Below are positions 51,631-60,262 of a stretch of 64,000 nucleotides of DNA, in pieces. The DNA comes from RYN-230 sp963782185 (lineage in GTDB: Bacteria; Actinomycetota; Actinomycetes; Streptosporangiales; Streptosporangiaceae): contig CAWAJB010000027.1 of the NCBI GenBank assembly GCA_963782185.1, positions 434,001 to 498,000 of the forward strand, in the 5' to 3' direction. Position 1 is the stretch's first letter, and each line of letters begins with the position of its first letter. Both the position numbers and the translations under genes were made by a program. Below the pieces are notes generated by a model, which saw only the letters and a program-made list of their open reading frames with translations, was not told the DNA's origin and made no database searches.

Positions 51631-51948
51631 ATGACTGAGACCCGCAGCACCGGCCAGGAGATCCAGACAGAGGTCCTTGGCGTGGTCCGCAAGAGCGAAG
51701 ACATGCTGATCGGCGCGCTCAAGGCCTGGGCTGAGGCAGTCCAGTCGATCACGCCGTCCATCCCGATGCCCAACCTGCCCTACAGCGACAAGCTGCCCAA
51801 GCCCCAGGAGTTCGTGGCCAGCACCTACGACTTCACCGAGCAGCTGCTCACCTCCCAGCGGAAGTTCGCCGAGAGCCTGCTCGAGGCCATGAAGCCGCTG
51901 CTTGGCGCCGGGAACGGCACGGCGGCCAAGAAGAGCGCCACCAGGTAA
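51631..51948 (+). CDS. phasin-like helical protein
   Basis: The 105-residue product starts at ATG 51631 behind a GAGGGA site. It is helical throughout: an N-terminal amphipathic region (VLGVVRKSEDMLIGALKAWA), a Pro-rich hinge (PSIPMPNLPYSDKLPKP) and a second amphipathic helix ASTYDFTEQLLTSQRKFAES with LLEAMKPLLG. The tail is basic (AAKKSATR). This layout fits phasins and related surface-active granule proteins. The clear promoter and hairpin terminator suggest strong expression. It resembles the smaller protein at 23899. No granule polymerase is in the window. Confidence 0.7.
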   Translation: MTETRSTGQEIQTEVLGVVRKSEDMLIGALKAWAEAVQSITPSIPMPNLPYSDKLPKPQEFVASTYDFTEQLLTSQRKFAESLLEAMKPLLGAGNGTAAKKSATR

Positions 51949-51958
51949 CACCCCGCAT

Positions 51959-51992
51959 GCGCGGCGAGCCCGGGAATCCCGGCCCGCCGCGC
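51959..51992 (+). terminator. hairpin terminator behind the phasin-like gene
   Basis: GCGCGGCG and CGCCGCGC frame an inner CCCGGGAATCCCGG loop, forming a strong stem ten bases after the stop at 51948. Confidence 0.65.
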
Positions 51993-52221
51993 ACTTGCAC
52001 GTTCAGCGGCAAGCCCCAGGGAGCCCTCATCCGCACCCTCCGCAAAGCTCGCCAGCCCGGCCACGACTGACGAGCATTTAGATGCTGGTATGCGCACAGA
52101 TCATCTTGTTCGGTGGGGCCTTTCGGCGCGTGCCCTCGGGGGGATCAGCAAGCTCCCTGGGCGTTACGCAGCGAAGGGACGGGCTGGGCGCCGGGAAGCC
52201 TGCTGTCCAGGGACTGCCTGG

Positions 52222-52965
52222 TTAGCGAACCCGGGCCCGCAGGAACTTCCCGATTTGCCCGGTGGCCTCGGCTGCCTCGGGGGTGCCGAGCAGAAGCTGG
52301 TAGACGTGGGGCAGGCCTTCGCCGATCTCCAGGGTGACGTCCACCCCGGCTTGGGCTGCTGCTGCGGCCAGGCGTTCGGAATCGCTGAGCAGCAGGTCGG
52401 CCGTGCCTACCTGGATAAGCAGCGGCGGGAGCCCGGCCAGGGAGGCGAACAGCGGTGACGCCAGGGGGGTCTTGGGGTCAGCCCCGGCCAGGTAGCCGGA
52501 GGCGAACTGACGGAGCATGGCTGGGGTGGAGATCGGATCCTGATCGGCGCGCTCGGTCATCGAGGCCCCCGAGCTGGTCAGGTCCACCGTCGGGGACATC
52601 AGTGCCGCGGCCGCAGGCAAATCCTCCCCGGCGTCACGCGTGGCCACGAGCAGGGCGACGGCGAGCCCTCCGCCGGCCGAGTCGCCGGCCACTGCTATTG
52701 ATGTTGCGCTCAGGTCCTGGCCGGTGCGGAGCCAGCGCCATGCGGCCAGGACGTCGTCGATGGCGGCGGGGAAGGGATGCTCGGGGGCCAGCCGGTATTC
52801 AGGGAACAGCACCCGCATCCCGCTGGCCCGTCCCAGCCGGGCGGCCAGCTCGCCGTCGCTGCGGAGCGACCCGAGCTCGTAACCTCCGCCGTGCAGGAAG
52901 AGGAGCACCCGGCCGGTGTCCGCTCCCGGGGCGGCAAGCAGCTCGTCTTCTGCGCTGAGTGCGCG
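52222..52965 (-). pseudogene. N-terminally truncated alpha/beta hydrolase (HSL-type esterase)
   Basis: The frame carries the HSL family oxyanion motif LFLHGGGYELGSL, YRLAPEHPFPAAIDDVLAAW, the nucleophile GDSAGGGLAV and the ending EGLPHVYQLL with the catalytic His. Intact enzymes have about 70 more residues at the N-terminus. Here homologous residues continue upstream only to LSAEDELLAAPGADTGRV, with an in-frame stop before it and only a GTG at 52908 as a start. I read it as a 5'-truncated gene, though a short product from 52908 is conceivable. Confidence 0.6.
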
Positions 52966-53134
52966 GGAAGGGCCAGCACGACATCCGGGCGATCACCGAT
53001 CAACCATCCTCGGCAACCGGACCGCCGTAACCTGCCTCCGGCCGTCCCGGTAAGGCTGGCCGAACCACGGTGCTCTCGCAAGCGGCAGCGCAAGCTCATT
53101 GTCCGGCCCGTCAATCGCGATATAGCTTGGTTTT

Positions 53135-53566
53135 ATGGACGAGCGGGCGCACGAAGACGTCGCTGCAGCGGCAGCCGTGCATACCGAACTTGGCCGAGCG
53201 TACGACGGGGCCGTGGCCGAGGGGCTGGTCGAGAGGATCAGCTCGGAGATTGACAAGCAAGTAGACGCCAGGCTGGCAGAACATGGCATCCAGTCCAGCG
53301 GGGCCGCATGGGCGAACGTCGCTATGGGCCTGGGCTCGGTCGGGCTGGGCATCGGCGCTACCGCTGTGACGCTACATGCCTACTCCGTCAGCGGAGTCGC
53401 ACCCAAGGCGTCGATCAACCTGGGGCCTTTGCATGGATCGGTGATGACGACTACCAGCTCGGTCAGCACCGGCCAGCTGGTCTTGGTCGCGCTGATCTGG
53501 GCGGTCATTGCGGTCATCAATGTTGCTTACGCTCGCCGCCAGCCCCGCCAGCCCCGCCAGCCCTGA
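53135..53566 (+). CDS. small membrane protein with N-terminal helical domain
   Basis: The 143-residue product has a charged helical N-terminus (HEDVAAAAAVHTELGRAYDG, VERISSEIDKQVDARLAEHG) and two membrane helices (WANVAMGLGSVGLGIGATAV, then QLVLVALIWAVIAVINVAYA). It ends in PRQ repeats. Such proteins with an E-V-D-x-R-L-type N-terminal helix are common in actinomycetes but unassigned. No operon partner. Confidence 0.7.
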   Translation: MDERAHEDVAAAAAVHTELGRAYDGAVAEGLVERISSEIDKQVDARLAEHGIQSSGAAWANVAMGLGSVGLGIGATAVTLHAYSVSGVAPKASINLGPLHGSVMTTTSSVSTGQLVLVALIWAVIAVINVAYARRQPRQPRQP

Positions 53567-53737
53567 CCGCGGCCATCTCGGAGAGCAGCCTCGCCGTCCC
53601 GGTCCGGGCTACGAGTGCCTGGGTACATGGTGTCGGCCGCTGTGGCCAACGGAGCGGTGGACAGGCGGCCTGCAGGCTACTGATGGCGACCGCACGGGTC
53701 GTGCTCTCACCCACGGCCGGTTGAGAGGTGCCGGATA

Positions 53738-54688
53738 TTGTCAGGGTTTCTGCAGGTCCATACGCCAGAATGGGTTGAGTACTTCACCCGCCAGGGGTAT
53801 CCGGATGCGGAGCCGCTCGCGGCCGGGTGGAAGGCGCAATCTACCGGCTCGGCGACGAGACCGTCGCCAAGGTGTGGGGCCGCCGCCGTGAGCGGGAGCT
53901 TGTGCGCATGCAGAGCTTCTACGCCGACGTGGCCCGCGCCAGGCTGCCGTTTGCTTCCCCAGAGATCCTGCGGGTAGAGGAGGTCAACGGTGCGGCAGTG
54001 ACATTTGAGCGGGAACTGCATGGCGAGCCCCTGTAGAAACGGCTTGCGCTCGAGGACCGCAACCTCGACCCGCTTGCGGTCAACTGCGTGGTAGAGGTGG
54101 TCAGGGCGCTCGCCGACGTGCCGGGAACGGTCAGCATGCGCCAGCTGCCAGTCCTCGACGAGGACCGGCCATTCTGGGCGGGCACGGACGATTTCCCGAC
54201 CGCTGATCACGCTGCTGGAGCGGCGGGTGGCGCGCTTCAGTGAGTTGCTGCGCGCCCACGTGCCGGATTTCGACCGCCGGTACGTCCGAATCCTGGAGAA
54301 GTTGGCGGCGCTTGACCGGGTACCCGCCACGGTCATCCACGGCGATCTTTTCGGCGAAAATATCCTGGTGGACGAAGCAGTCCATCCGATCGCGGTGCTC
54401 GACTTCGGCTTCCTGTCCACCGCTGGCGACCCGCGGCTGGACGCCAGCATCAGCGCGGTGATCATGAACATGTATGGGCCGCACGCCCCGGCGATCGCCC
54501 GGACGCTTACGGACCGGCTCGCAGCCGAGCCAGTGTTCCGGGCCGAGCTGGCCGGCGCGGCCCGCCCGCCCTGGACCCCAGACGCCGACCCGCGTGAGCA
54601 GGCGCTGTCGGCCTGCTATCAGTTCCTGCTCGGCGCGGCCGGCGCGCTGGCCGCGCCAGCCGGCCAGGTGATGGAGGGATGGACATGA
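53738..54688 (+). pseudogene. aminoglycoside phosphotransferase-like kinase, multiply broken
   Basis: Three frames together spell an APH/choline-kinase-fold protein. VHTPEWVEYFTRQGYPDAEP is followed, after one missing base at about 53,826, by GAIYRLGDETVAKVWGRR. An in-frame TAG stands at 54034, then a second frameshift at about 54,196 leads to LITLLERRVARFSELLRAHV. The catalytic VIHGDLFGENILVDE and metal-binding VLDFGFLSTAGDPRLDA remain. The last codons end in a TGA overlapping the recombinase ATG. The gene is thus inactive; the kind of lesion suggests neutral decay. Confidence 0.8.
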
Positions 54689-56496
54689 AGGCCGTGATCT
54701 ACGCCCGGGTGTCCACCGAGCGCCAAGCCGAGCGGGGCACGATCGGCTCCCAGGTGGAGGCGCTGCGCGCGCACGTGGCCGCGGCAGGCGACGAGCTGGC
54801 CGGCGAGTACCACGACGACGGGCACTCCGGGGCCCGGCTGGACCGGCCCGGCCTGGACGCGCTGCGTGACGCCGCTGAGGCCGGGCTGTTCGAGGTGGCC
54901 TGGTGCCTGTCCCCGGACCGGCTCGCCCGCTCCTACGCCTACCAGGTGCTCATCCTCGACGAGCTGGCCCGCCTCGGGGTGAGCGTGCGGTTCACCGATG
55001 CCCCCGGCCTCGACCAGGACGACCCGCAGGCCAAGCTGCTCACCCAGGTCCAGGGCGTGATCGCCGAATACGAGCGGGCCAAGATCGCCGAACGGTACCG
55101 GCGGGGCAAGCTGTTCCGCGCCCGCGCCGGCGAGGTGATTACCTGGAAGGCCCCCTACGGCTACCGGCGCATCCCCCGCAGCCCGGACGGCCCCGCGCAC
55201 CTGGAAATCTTCGAGCCCGAGGCCGCGGTGGTGCGGCGGATCTTCGCCGAGCGGGCGACCGGGACCACCATCCGCCAGATCTGCCGCCTGCTCAACGCCG
55301 GCGCCGTGCCCACTCCCACCGGCAGCCGGAGCGTCTGGGGCACCTCCACCCTCGGACGGATCCTGGGCAACGAGGCCTATATCGGCCGCACCTACTTCAA
55401 CCGCACCGAGGCCGTCCCGGACCGCAGGCCTGGCCACCACTCCCGCCAGGTGCCCCGCCCCCGCGCCGACTGGATCGCGATCAGCTGCCCGGCCATCATC
55501 GCCGACGAGACATTCGAGGCCGCCGGCAAGGTCAGCACCGACAACGCCAAGTGGAGCCCGCGCCGCGCCGAGCCCGGTGCCTGGCTGCTGCGCGGGCTGG
55601 TCAAGTGCGGGCCCTGCGGCGTGGGCACCAGCTGCCACAAGATGCGCGGCCGCAACGGCACCTGGCACCGCTACTACTACTGCCACAACCACGACCCGCT
55701 GCGCGCCGGAGGCCAGGACCGTCGCTGCCCCGAACGCAACATCCGCGCCGACGCCCTCGACGAGTTCGTCTTCGGACAGGTACGCGCCGCCCTGCTCGAC
55801 CCCGCCCTGCTGCTGGCCGGCGAGCAGGCCATCGCAGTGCACGCCCCGGTCCCCGACGACCAGCTGCTCGCCGCCGAACTGGCCCGCCTCGACCGCAAGC
55901 TCGAGGCCGCCCGCGGCGAGCACCGCCGGCTGGTCAACCTCTACCAGGCGGGGCTGATCGACATGCCCGAACTGCAGCGCCGCGCCGCCGCGATCACCGC
56001 ACGGCAACGCGAACTCGATCACAAGCGCGCCCGCCTCGCCGCTCAGCGCGCTGACCTCGCCCGCGGCAACCGGCTCCGCCACGGCGTCGAGAGCTTCGCC
56101 ACCCGCGTCCGCGCCGTCATCGACCAGCTCGACCCCGCGCAGCGGCAAGAACTACTGCGGCTGCTCATCGAAGACGTCCAGGTCACCGGCTGGCACGTGA
56201 AAATCCGGCTGCGCATCCCGCTCGACGACCCGCCAGACGGTGATCACACGCACCACCGGACACCCCAACCCGGGCCGGCGCCAGCCAGCAGCGGCACGCC
56301 GCCACTGTCAACTGAAGACCGTTTGCGTTCCCTTCATGGCCACCGAAGGCGAAAGCCTCCGGCTCGCCGACGCCACCACCGGGAAAGGAGTCACCCCGCT
56401 GACCTGACCACCGGGAGATCAGCCGACCGCGCGGGCGGACATCACCCCGTCCGCCCGCGCGGAGATCAACTGTCCGCCGACAAGGAGATCATCTGA
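54685..56496 (+). CDS. large serine recombinase
   Basis: The ~603-residue product is a large serine recombinase. The N-terminal resolvase domain begins MKAVIYARVSTERQAERGT, where Ser is the nucleophile, and has LSPDRLARSYAYQVLILDEL. The recombinase domain (YGYRRIPRSPDGPAHLEIFE, TLGRILGNEAYIGRTYFNRT) precedes a zinc ribbon (CGPCGVGTSCHKM and YYYCHNHD) and coiled-coil-like helices. ATG 54685 has GGAGGG six bases upstream; ATG 54679 is too close to it. The last ~80 residues are low complexity, and a perfect hairpin lies in them, so the true C-terminus may be earlier. It integrates or excises DNA between att sites. Confidence 0.9.
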   Translation: MKAVIYARVSTERQAERGTIGSQVEALRAHVAAAGDELAGEYHDDGHSGARLDRPGLDALRDAAEAGLFEVAWCLSPDRLARSYAYQVLILDELARLGVSVRFTDAPGLDQDDPQAKLLTQVQGVIAEYERAKIAERYRRGKLFRARAGEVITWKAPYGYRRIPRSPDGPAHLEIFEPEAAVVRRIFAERATGTTIRQICRLLNAGAVPTPTGSRSVWGTSTLGRILGNEAYIGRTYFNRTEAVPDRRPGHHSRQVPRPRADWIAISCPAIIADETFEAAGKVSTDNAKWSPRRAEPGAWLLRGLVKCGPCGVGTSCHKMRGRNGTWHRYYYCHNHDPLRAGGQDRRCPERNIRADALDEFVFGQVRAALLDPALLLAGEQAIAVHAPVPDDQLLAAELARLDRKLEAARGEHRRLVNLYQAGLIDMPELQRRAAAITARQRELDHKRARLAAQRADLARGNRLRHGVESFATRVRAVIDQLDPAQRQELLRLLIEDVQVTGWHVKIRLRIPLDDPPDGDHTHHRTPQPGPAPASSGTPPLSTEDRLRSLHGHRRRKPPARRRHHRERSHPADLTTGRSADRAGGHHPVRPRGDQLSADKEII

Positions 56497-56500
56497 CCGC
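56414..56500 (+). repeat. three 17-bp direct repeats (GGAGATCA-N3-GACCGC) spanning the recombinase stop
   Basis: Copies at 56414-56430, 56461-56477 (one mismatch, GTCCGC) and 56484-56500 share GGAGATCA, three variable bases and GACCGC. The first two flank a perfect hairpin. Such repeats at a serine recombinase end could be a binding or attachment site. Confidence 0.6.
56429..56460 (+). terminator. perfect 12-bp hairpin within the 3' end of the recombinase gene
   Basis: GCGCGGGCGGAC and GTCCGCCCGCGC form a perfect stem around an eight-base loop. It is inside the annotated reading frame and may be the real transcription end or a recombination signal. Confidence 0.5.
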
Positions 56501-56858
56501 CCACAGGGAAGTCCTGATGTCCCTTGACAGCAGATTGAGTGGCAAACAGCGCTCGCGAGGGCTCGACTGGCGCTTGTGAGTGCCTGTGTGTACTCGTGTT
56601 CTCGCAGGTCAGCTGTCCTACCTGGGGCTGCAGAACTGCAGGGCGATTTATGGTAAGGAGTAGGTCTACGATTCGATTCCGTAAGGGGGTGTTCCAGAGG
56701 CCGGTTCCGATCAAGGAATCGGCCCTTCTGATCTTGATGCAGCAGCAAGGTGCAGCAGCGGACTGCTTCTGATTGCCTGCTCTGCAGCAGATTGCAGAGC
56801 GATTCTGTGCCAATCTGGCCACTAAATCTAGATCATGCCGCGTCCAGGCCCTAATTCT
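56501..56858. other. AT-richer intergenic stretch, no gene supported
   Basis: About 358 bases of lower GC than the surroundings, typical of mobile-element borders. Short frames occur on both strands but none has a ribosome-binding site and a coherent composition. No tRNA was found to serve as an attachment site. Confidence 0.45.
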
Positions 56859-57083
56859 TCAGCGGCGGCGGCGATTAGTGATCTTGCTGGGGTTGTCCGC
56901 TGTGCGGCCAAGTATTACTGCCCCGACTTCCTTGATCGCACGGGCGAGGTGGTCCACCATGGCTTGCCGTTCTGGAGTTGGCCGAATCACCGCCACGACA
57001 ACCATGAACCCGAGGGCCAACACCAAAAGAGTAAGTGGCACCACTGTGGCAATTCGAGCAATCACCGCTCCGAGGTCGCTCAT
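56859..57083 (-). CDS. small single-span membrane protein
   Basis: The 74-residue frame begins MSDLGAVIARIATVVPLTLL and has one membrane segment to about residue 32, then a charged tail (PERQAMVDHLARAIKEVG, ITNRRRR). It may be a small accessory protein of an integrated element. The ribosome-binding site is weak, hence the modest confidence. Confidence 0.45.
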   Translation of the reverse strand: MSDLGAVIARIATVVPLTLLVLALGFMVVVAVIRPTPERQAMVDHLARAIKEVGAVILGRTADNPSKITNRRRR

Positions 57084-57310
57084 GTGGAAAACTCGTTTGC
57101 TGTGTTCATGAGGGGTCTCCTCCTAGAGGACCTGGGTCAGCGTAGGAGGCTGCCTGTCGAACTCGCCGTGCGTCACAAGTCGGCCGCATCGTTTGCTGGA
57201 GAGCTTCTGGCTGGGCTTCATGTCATTCGCGACCGTGGCGTCGCTAGATCAAGAGAATCGGAGAACGTCCTATTGCGTGCGAGGCCTGCGCTGGGCCGAC
57301 ATAGACCGAA
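57084..57310. other. intergenic, no gene supported
   Basis: These bases lie between the small membrane protein and the hairpin behind the DUF397 gene. No frame on either strand looks coding. Confidence 0.4.
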
Positions 57311-57353
57311 ATGCCCGGTAGTCAACTGATTGGGATAGTTGGCTGCCGGGCAT
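57311..57353 (-). terminator. 17-bp hairpin terminator behind the DUF397 gene
   Basis: ATGCCCGG...CAACT and AGTTG...CCGGGCAT pair over 17 bp with two G-U pairs and a nine-base loop, about 30 bases past the DUF397 stop on the minus strand. Confidence 0.65.
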
Positions 57354-57381
57354 CCCGAAGCAGGGGTAATAAGACGGTGGG

Positions 57382-57624
57382 TTACGACAATAGGCTGTCG
57401 AATTCACCGTTTCGTGCACCATCAAGGAATGCCCGAAACTCAGAGGGTGTATACACCAGGATGGGGCCATCTGGGTCCTTTGAGTCACGCACGGCAATGT
57501 TACCGACGGCCGAGGCGACCTCGACGCACTGGCCGTTGGATGTGCTGCCGTGGGCTTTTAGCCAAGCGAGACTCTCCCGCTCCGACTCGCTCAGGGTTAT
57601 CTTCCTGATCTTTGATACGTTCAT
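57382..57624 (-). CDS. DUF397 domain protein
   Basis: The 80-residue product has the DUF397 pattern: LAWLKAHGSTSNGQCVEVAS, then NIAVRDSKDPDGPILVYTPS and EFRAFLDGARNGEFD. ATG 57624 has GGGAAG upstream. Genes of this family follow Scr1-type HTH regulators in actinomycetes and appear to act with them, as here with a gap of about 17 bases. The product may antagonise or be controlled by the regulator. Confidence 0.9.
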   Translation of the reverse strand: MNVSKIRKITLSESERESLAWLKAHGSTSNGQCVEVASAVGNIAVRDSKDPDGPILVYTPSEFRAFLDGARNGEFDSLLS

Positions 57625-57641
57625 TTTTCTTCCCATTCTAG

Positions 57642-58559
57642 CTAATTTGAGGTAATTCCTCGTAGAGGATCCTCGGTACGGCTTAACCCGCGACGCCGCG
57701 CGTGCTGGCCCTCCCCATAGGTTAATGCAATTGTTTCGGCCAGCGCGATCGACTCTTCTGGACTCAACGCGATGGTCTCCAACCTGGAGAACAATTTTCT
57801 GTATCTCTCCAGGTCGGCTGCGCTCTCGAGATAGATGTTCCCGACAGAGCCTTCGACGTAAACAACGTCATTCACGGATTGCTTAGCAAATCCCAAGATG
57901 ACGAAAGTGCTATCAAGCGCCGGATGTGCCCCAACCTTCAATGGGATGAGTTGAAATGTGACCCGGGGGAAGTTGGCAACCTCGATGATTCGTGCTATCT
58001 GTGCCCGCATGACCTCGGGGCCGCCGACAGGGCGGTGTAGTGCCCCCTCGTCAAGGATGAGATGAAATTCTGGCCCGTCTTCCCGCGTGAGCAGAGCCTG
58101 CCGCTTGATCCTGGCCTCTATACGCTGGTCAATCTCAGCGTGGTCAAGAGGCGGCTCGCCAGCTACGAAGATCGCCCTGGCATAGCCTTCGACTTGAAGC
58201 AGGCCGGTGACCACGTCGGTGTTGTAGTCACGGATTGAGGTGGCCTCAGTCTCTAGGCCGATGTAGGTCGCATACGGCAGCTCGAACTCCTGCCACCAAG
58301 CCCGTTGCTTGCCCTCCCTGGCCAAGGCCATGAGCTTCTCGCGCTCGTCAGGATCGGTGACGCCGTAGACGATGCACAGATCCCGGATGTCGCGAGGGCT
58401 AGCGCCTACTCGCCCTGTCTCCAGACGACTGAGCTTGGTCTGTGAGAACAGCGCACGTTCCGTGACTTCCTCAACACTGAGCCTGCGGTCAACTCGAAGT
58501 TGCCGCAGCAAGAAGCCCAACTCTCGTCTCCTGAGCGTTGGATTGACTTCGTTTGCCAC
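57642..58559 (-). CDS. Scr1/DUF5753-type helix-turn-helix regulator
   Basis: The ~305-residue product has an XRE-type HTH (RRELGFLLRQLRVDRRLSVE, FSQTKLSRLETGRVGASPRD) and a DUF5753 ligand-type C-terminus with RAWWQEFELPYATYIGLETE, VTGLLQVEGYARAIF and SVGNIYLESAADLERYRKLF. This is the standard actinomycete regulator found with DUF397. The start GTG 58559 places VANEVNPTLRRRELG at the N-terminus, as in relatives. It probably autoregulates the pair. Confidence 0.9.
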   Translation of the reverse strand: MANEVNPTLRRRELGFLLRQLRVDRRLSVEEVTERALFSQTKLSRLETGRVGASPRDIRDLCIVYGVTDPDEREKLMALAREGKQRAWWQEFELPYATYIGLETEATSIRDYNTDVVTGLLQVEGYARAIFVAGEPPLDHAEIDQRIEARIKRQALLTREDGPEFHLILDEGALHRPVGGPEVMRAQIARIIEVANFPRVTFQLIPLKVGAHPALDSTFVILGFAKQSVNDVVYVEGSVGNIYLESAADLERYRKLFSRLETIALSPEESIALAETIALTYGEGQHARRRGLSRTEDPLRGITSN

Positions 58560-58966
58560 CTCAGTCCCAAACACCTCTCTTACCCGCCCGATTACCACAT
58601 GAGATGCTGCAATCAGCATATGCGTTTCGCACTGGAAAACTACTCTTGCGTTCCGCGATTTTGCAGTTCACCATCAAAGCATGAGCCACAGGTCGATGGA
58701 GGCAAGTTGCCGAAGGTGTCGAAGATTGTCGGCAGCTTTTTCGGCCGTCCGTCGCTCGTAGCAAGGAGGCAGCGTACGGAGCACCCCAGAGGCGGGACCA
58801 AGATTGTCGGCCGTCCGTGGATGCCAGGTCGCATCACAGGACGTACCCAGCACTTGCGCAAGGGGCCTTGGGCGCCCCTACACGGAGCTGGGCCGGTGTT
58901 CCCGCACCGGCCCAGCACTGTCACACCGACCCCCCAGGCTGTAGGGACCATAGGGATGTGGCGGAC
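58560..58966. other. divergent intergenic region with a strong hairpin
   Basis: The 407 bases separate the regulator from the zinc-finger gene. At 58887-58916, GCTGGGCCGGTG and CACCGGCCCAGC form a perfect 12-bp stem with a six-base loop, about 50 bases before the ATG at 58967. The rest shows no supported gene. Confidence 0.5.
58887..58916 (+). promoter_or_regulatory. 12-bp hairpin upstream of the CxxCxGxG gene
   Basis: A perfect inverted repeat with a TTCCCG loop lies 50 bases before the start. It could be a terminator of a transcript from the left or an attenuator. Confidence 0.45.
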
Positions 58967-59302
58967 ATGCCCCACGATACCACTTCAACAAATTCGATCA
59001 AGCACTGGGACCGGCCGCTGACCTGGGTAAGAGCGGCGATCAACACTCTTACGCGAAGGCTCTTCGCAGCAGGCGACGCCAAGGCTCGGCAGCACGGCTG
59101 GCAGGTCACTTCGACCCAGCACGGCTTCGGCCGGGAGTACCGAGATCCTCGCTTCGACACGCTCACGCCATGCCCAGGCTGCCGCGGCCGCGGCGTTCAA
59201 ATCAGCGGGATCGAATGTCAGAGATGCCGTGGCAGCGGCCGTCTAGTAATCAAGCCCAAAGACCAACCATCGTCTGACCTGCCGCCTAGGGGTCTGTCGT
59301 GA
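58967..59302 (+). CDS. small DnaJ-type zinc-finger protein (CxxCxGxG)
   Basis: The 111-residue product has CPGCRGRGVQISGIECQRCR with GSGRL after it, two CxxCxGxG-like units as in DnaJ zinc fingers. The N-terminus (HWDRPLTWVRAAINTLTRRL) is helical. Small proteins of this type are common in actinomycete integrative elements. The stop overlaps the next start. ATG 58967 is chosen; GTG 58958 is possible. Confidence 0.65.
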   Translation: MPHDTTSTNSIKHWDRPLTWVRAAINTLTRRLFAAGDAKARQHGWQVTSTQHGFGREYRDPRFDTLTPCPGCRGRGVQISGIECQRCRGSGRLVIKPKDQPSSDLPPRGLS

Positions 59303-59844
59303 CCGGGGGAGGACGCCGACGTCGTCCCCGTCGAGGAAACTACCTCACTCAGTTGCACAGAGACCTTAGGCCGGTTAAGCACCCCAACCTGCTCGTTCTC
59401 CTGTGGAGGTGGCGCTGGGAACTGATGCTGGGCATAGGCCTTCCCGCGGAGGTTGCTGTTCTAGTAATCGGGCTCGGCTGGGCGTGGGCGCTGGCCGTGG
59501 TCGGGACCGTTATCGTCACCTTCACGACATGGCCCGCCGCCCGGCTGTGGCTACTTGACCATGCGCGCTGCATCATCACCGCGCACCGGATCCGGACAGG
59601 TTGCGCCCAGGCCTGGATCCAGACACGGTACGGCAGACTACCCATCATCTTGTTGACCACCCCAGAACCGTTTGGTGAGCGGGTGCACATCTGGTGCTCA
59701 GCTGGCATTACCAGGGAAGATTTCGAGGAGGCCCACGGAATCCTTCGGTCTGCCTGCTGGGCTAGCGACGTCCGTGTCACCTCCAGTAGCCGGTACTCGC
59801 ACGTCGTGATCCTCGATGTGATCCGTTACCAGGACATTTCCTAG
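59299..59844 (+). CDS. membrane protein of an integrative-element type
   Basis: The 181-residue product has a basic N-terminus, then two adjacent membrane segments (LMLGIGLPAEVAVLVIGLGW, WALAVVGTVIVTFTTWPAAR), and a cytoplasmic domain (RVHIWCSAGITREDFEEAHG) resembling the front of FtsK/TraB-type transfer ATPases in actinomycete elements, without its ATPase part. The coupling to the zinc-finger gene supports a joint role. It may be a remnant of a larger transfer gene. Confidence 0.65.
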   Translation: MTGGGRRRRPRRGNYLTQLHRDLRPVKHPNLLVLLWRWRWELMLGIGLPAEVAVLVIGLGWAWALAVVGTVIVTFTTWPAARLWLLDHARCIITAHRIRTGCAQAWIQTRYGRLPIILLTTPEPFGERVHIWCSAGITREDFEEAHGILRSACWASDVRVTSSSRYSHVVILDVIRYQDIS

Positions 59845-59929
59845 GTGGGCCGGGGCTGCCACTGCGAAGGCCGCCTTGCGAGCTGCCCGTGCTATTGAGG
59901 AAGCGGTCCCCTGAACCTCAGCGCCAGCC

Positions 59930-60048
59930 GGCCATGGCTGGACCCGCCTCCGACCGGCCCGCCGCCTGCAAATGACCGTCGGTGAGGAACATCCTGCGGA
60001 AGTCATGCAAGGTGTAGTGCAGCGGGGCGCCGTCAGGGCTGGTCAGCC
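59930..60048 (-). pseudogene. integrase fragment, inverted relative to its neighbour
   Basis: The minus strand spells GTGLTSPDGAPLHYTLHDFR with RMFLTDGHLQAA, homologous to the GLTDAAGNPLMFSPHDFRRI segment of the large recombinase at 60667-63171, including the HxxR motif. It ends after about 40 residues. Confidence 0.65.
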
Positions 60049-60262
60049 CGGTGCCGCCTACCCCGACGAAGCCATCCAGGCCCACCTGGCCTTCCTGGCC
60101 CGCCGCCGCGCGCTGCGGCCCACCGAGGAATACCGCACCCCCACCGACGCCGAATGGCGGCAGGAATTCCTCAGCCACTTCGAACGCCGCAAAGTCGCCA
60201 CCGGCACCTGCGGGAGAGCGTTCGGCACCCCCTGCATCCACGAGCACTCCTGCTTCTCTGAA
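60045..60262 (+). pseudogene. integrase C-terminal fragment, opposite strand
   Basis: The plus strand spells AAYPDEAIQAHLAFLARRRA, LRPTEEYRTPTDAEWRQEFL and CGRAFGTPCIHEHSC, the counterpart of the C-terminal part of the recombinase at 60667-63171. It abuts the preceding fragment head-to-head, and just behind it the plus-strand end meets the tnpC stop. Confidence 0.7.

Noticed and set aside
54619..56148. A 509-residue minus-strand frame opposite the serine recombinase
   Set aside because: Repetitive Ala/Gly/Val composition; the recombinase on the other strand has catalytic and zinc motifs.
56501..56858. tRNA gene as an attachment site for the recombinase
   Set aside because: No T-loop plus acceptor-stem arrangement could be built in this stretch.
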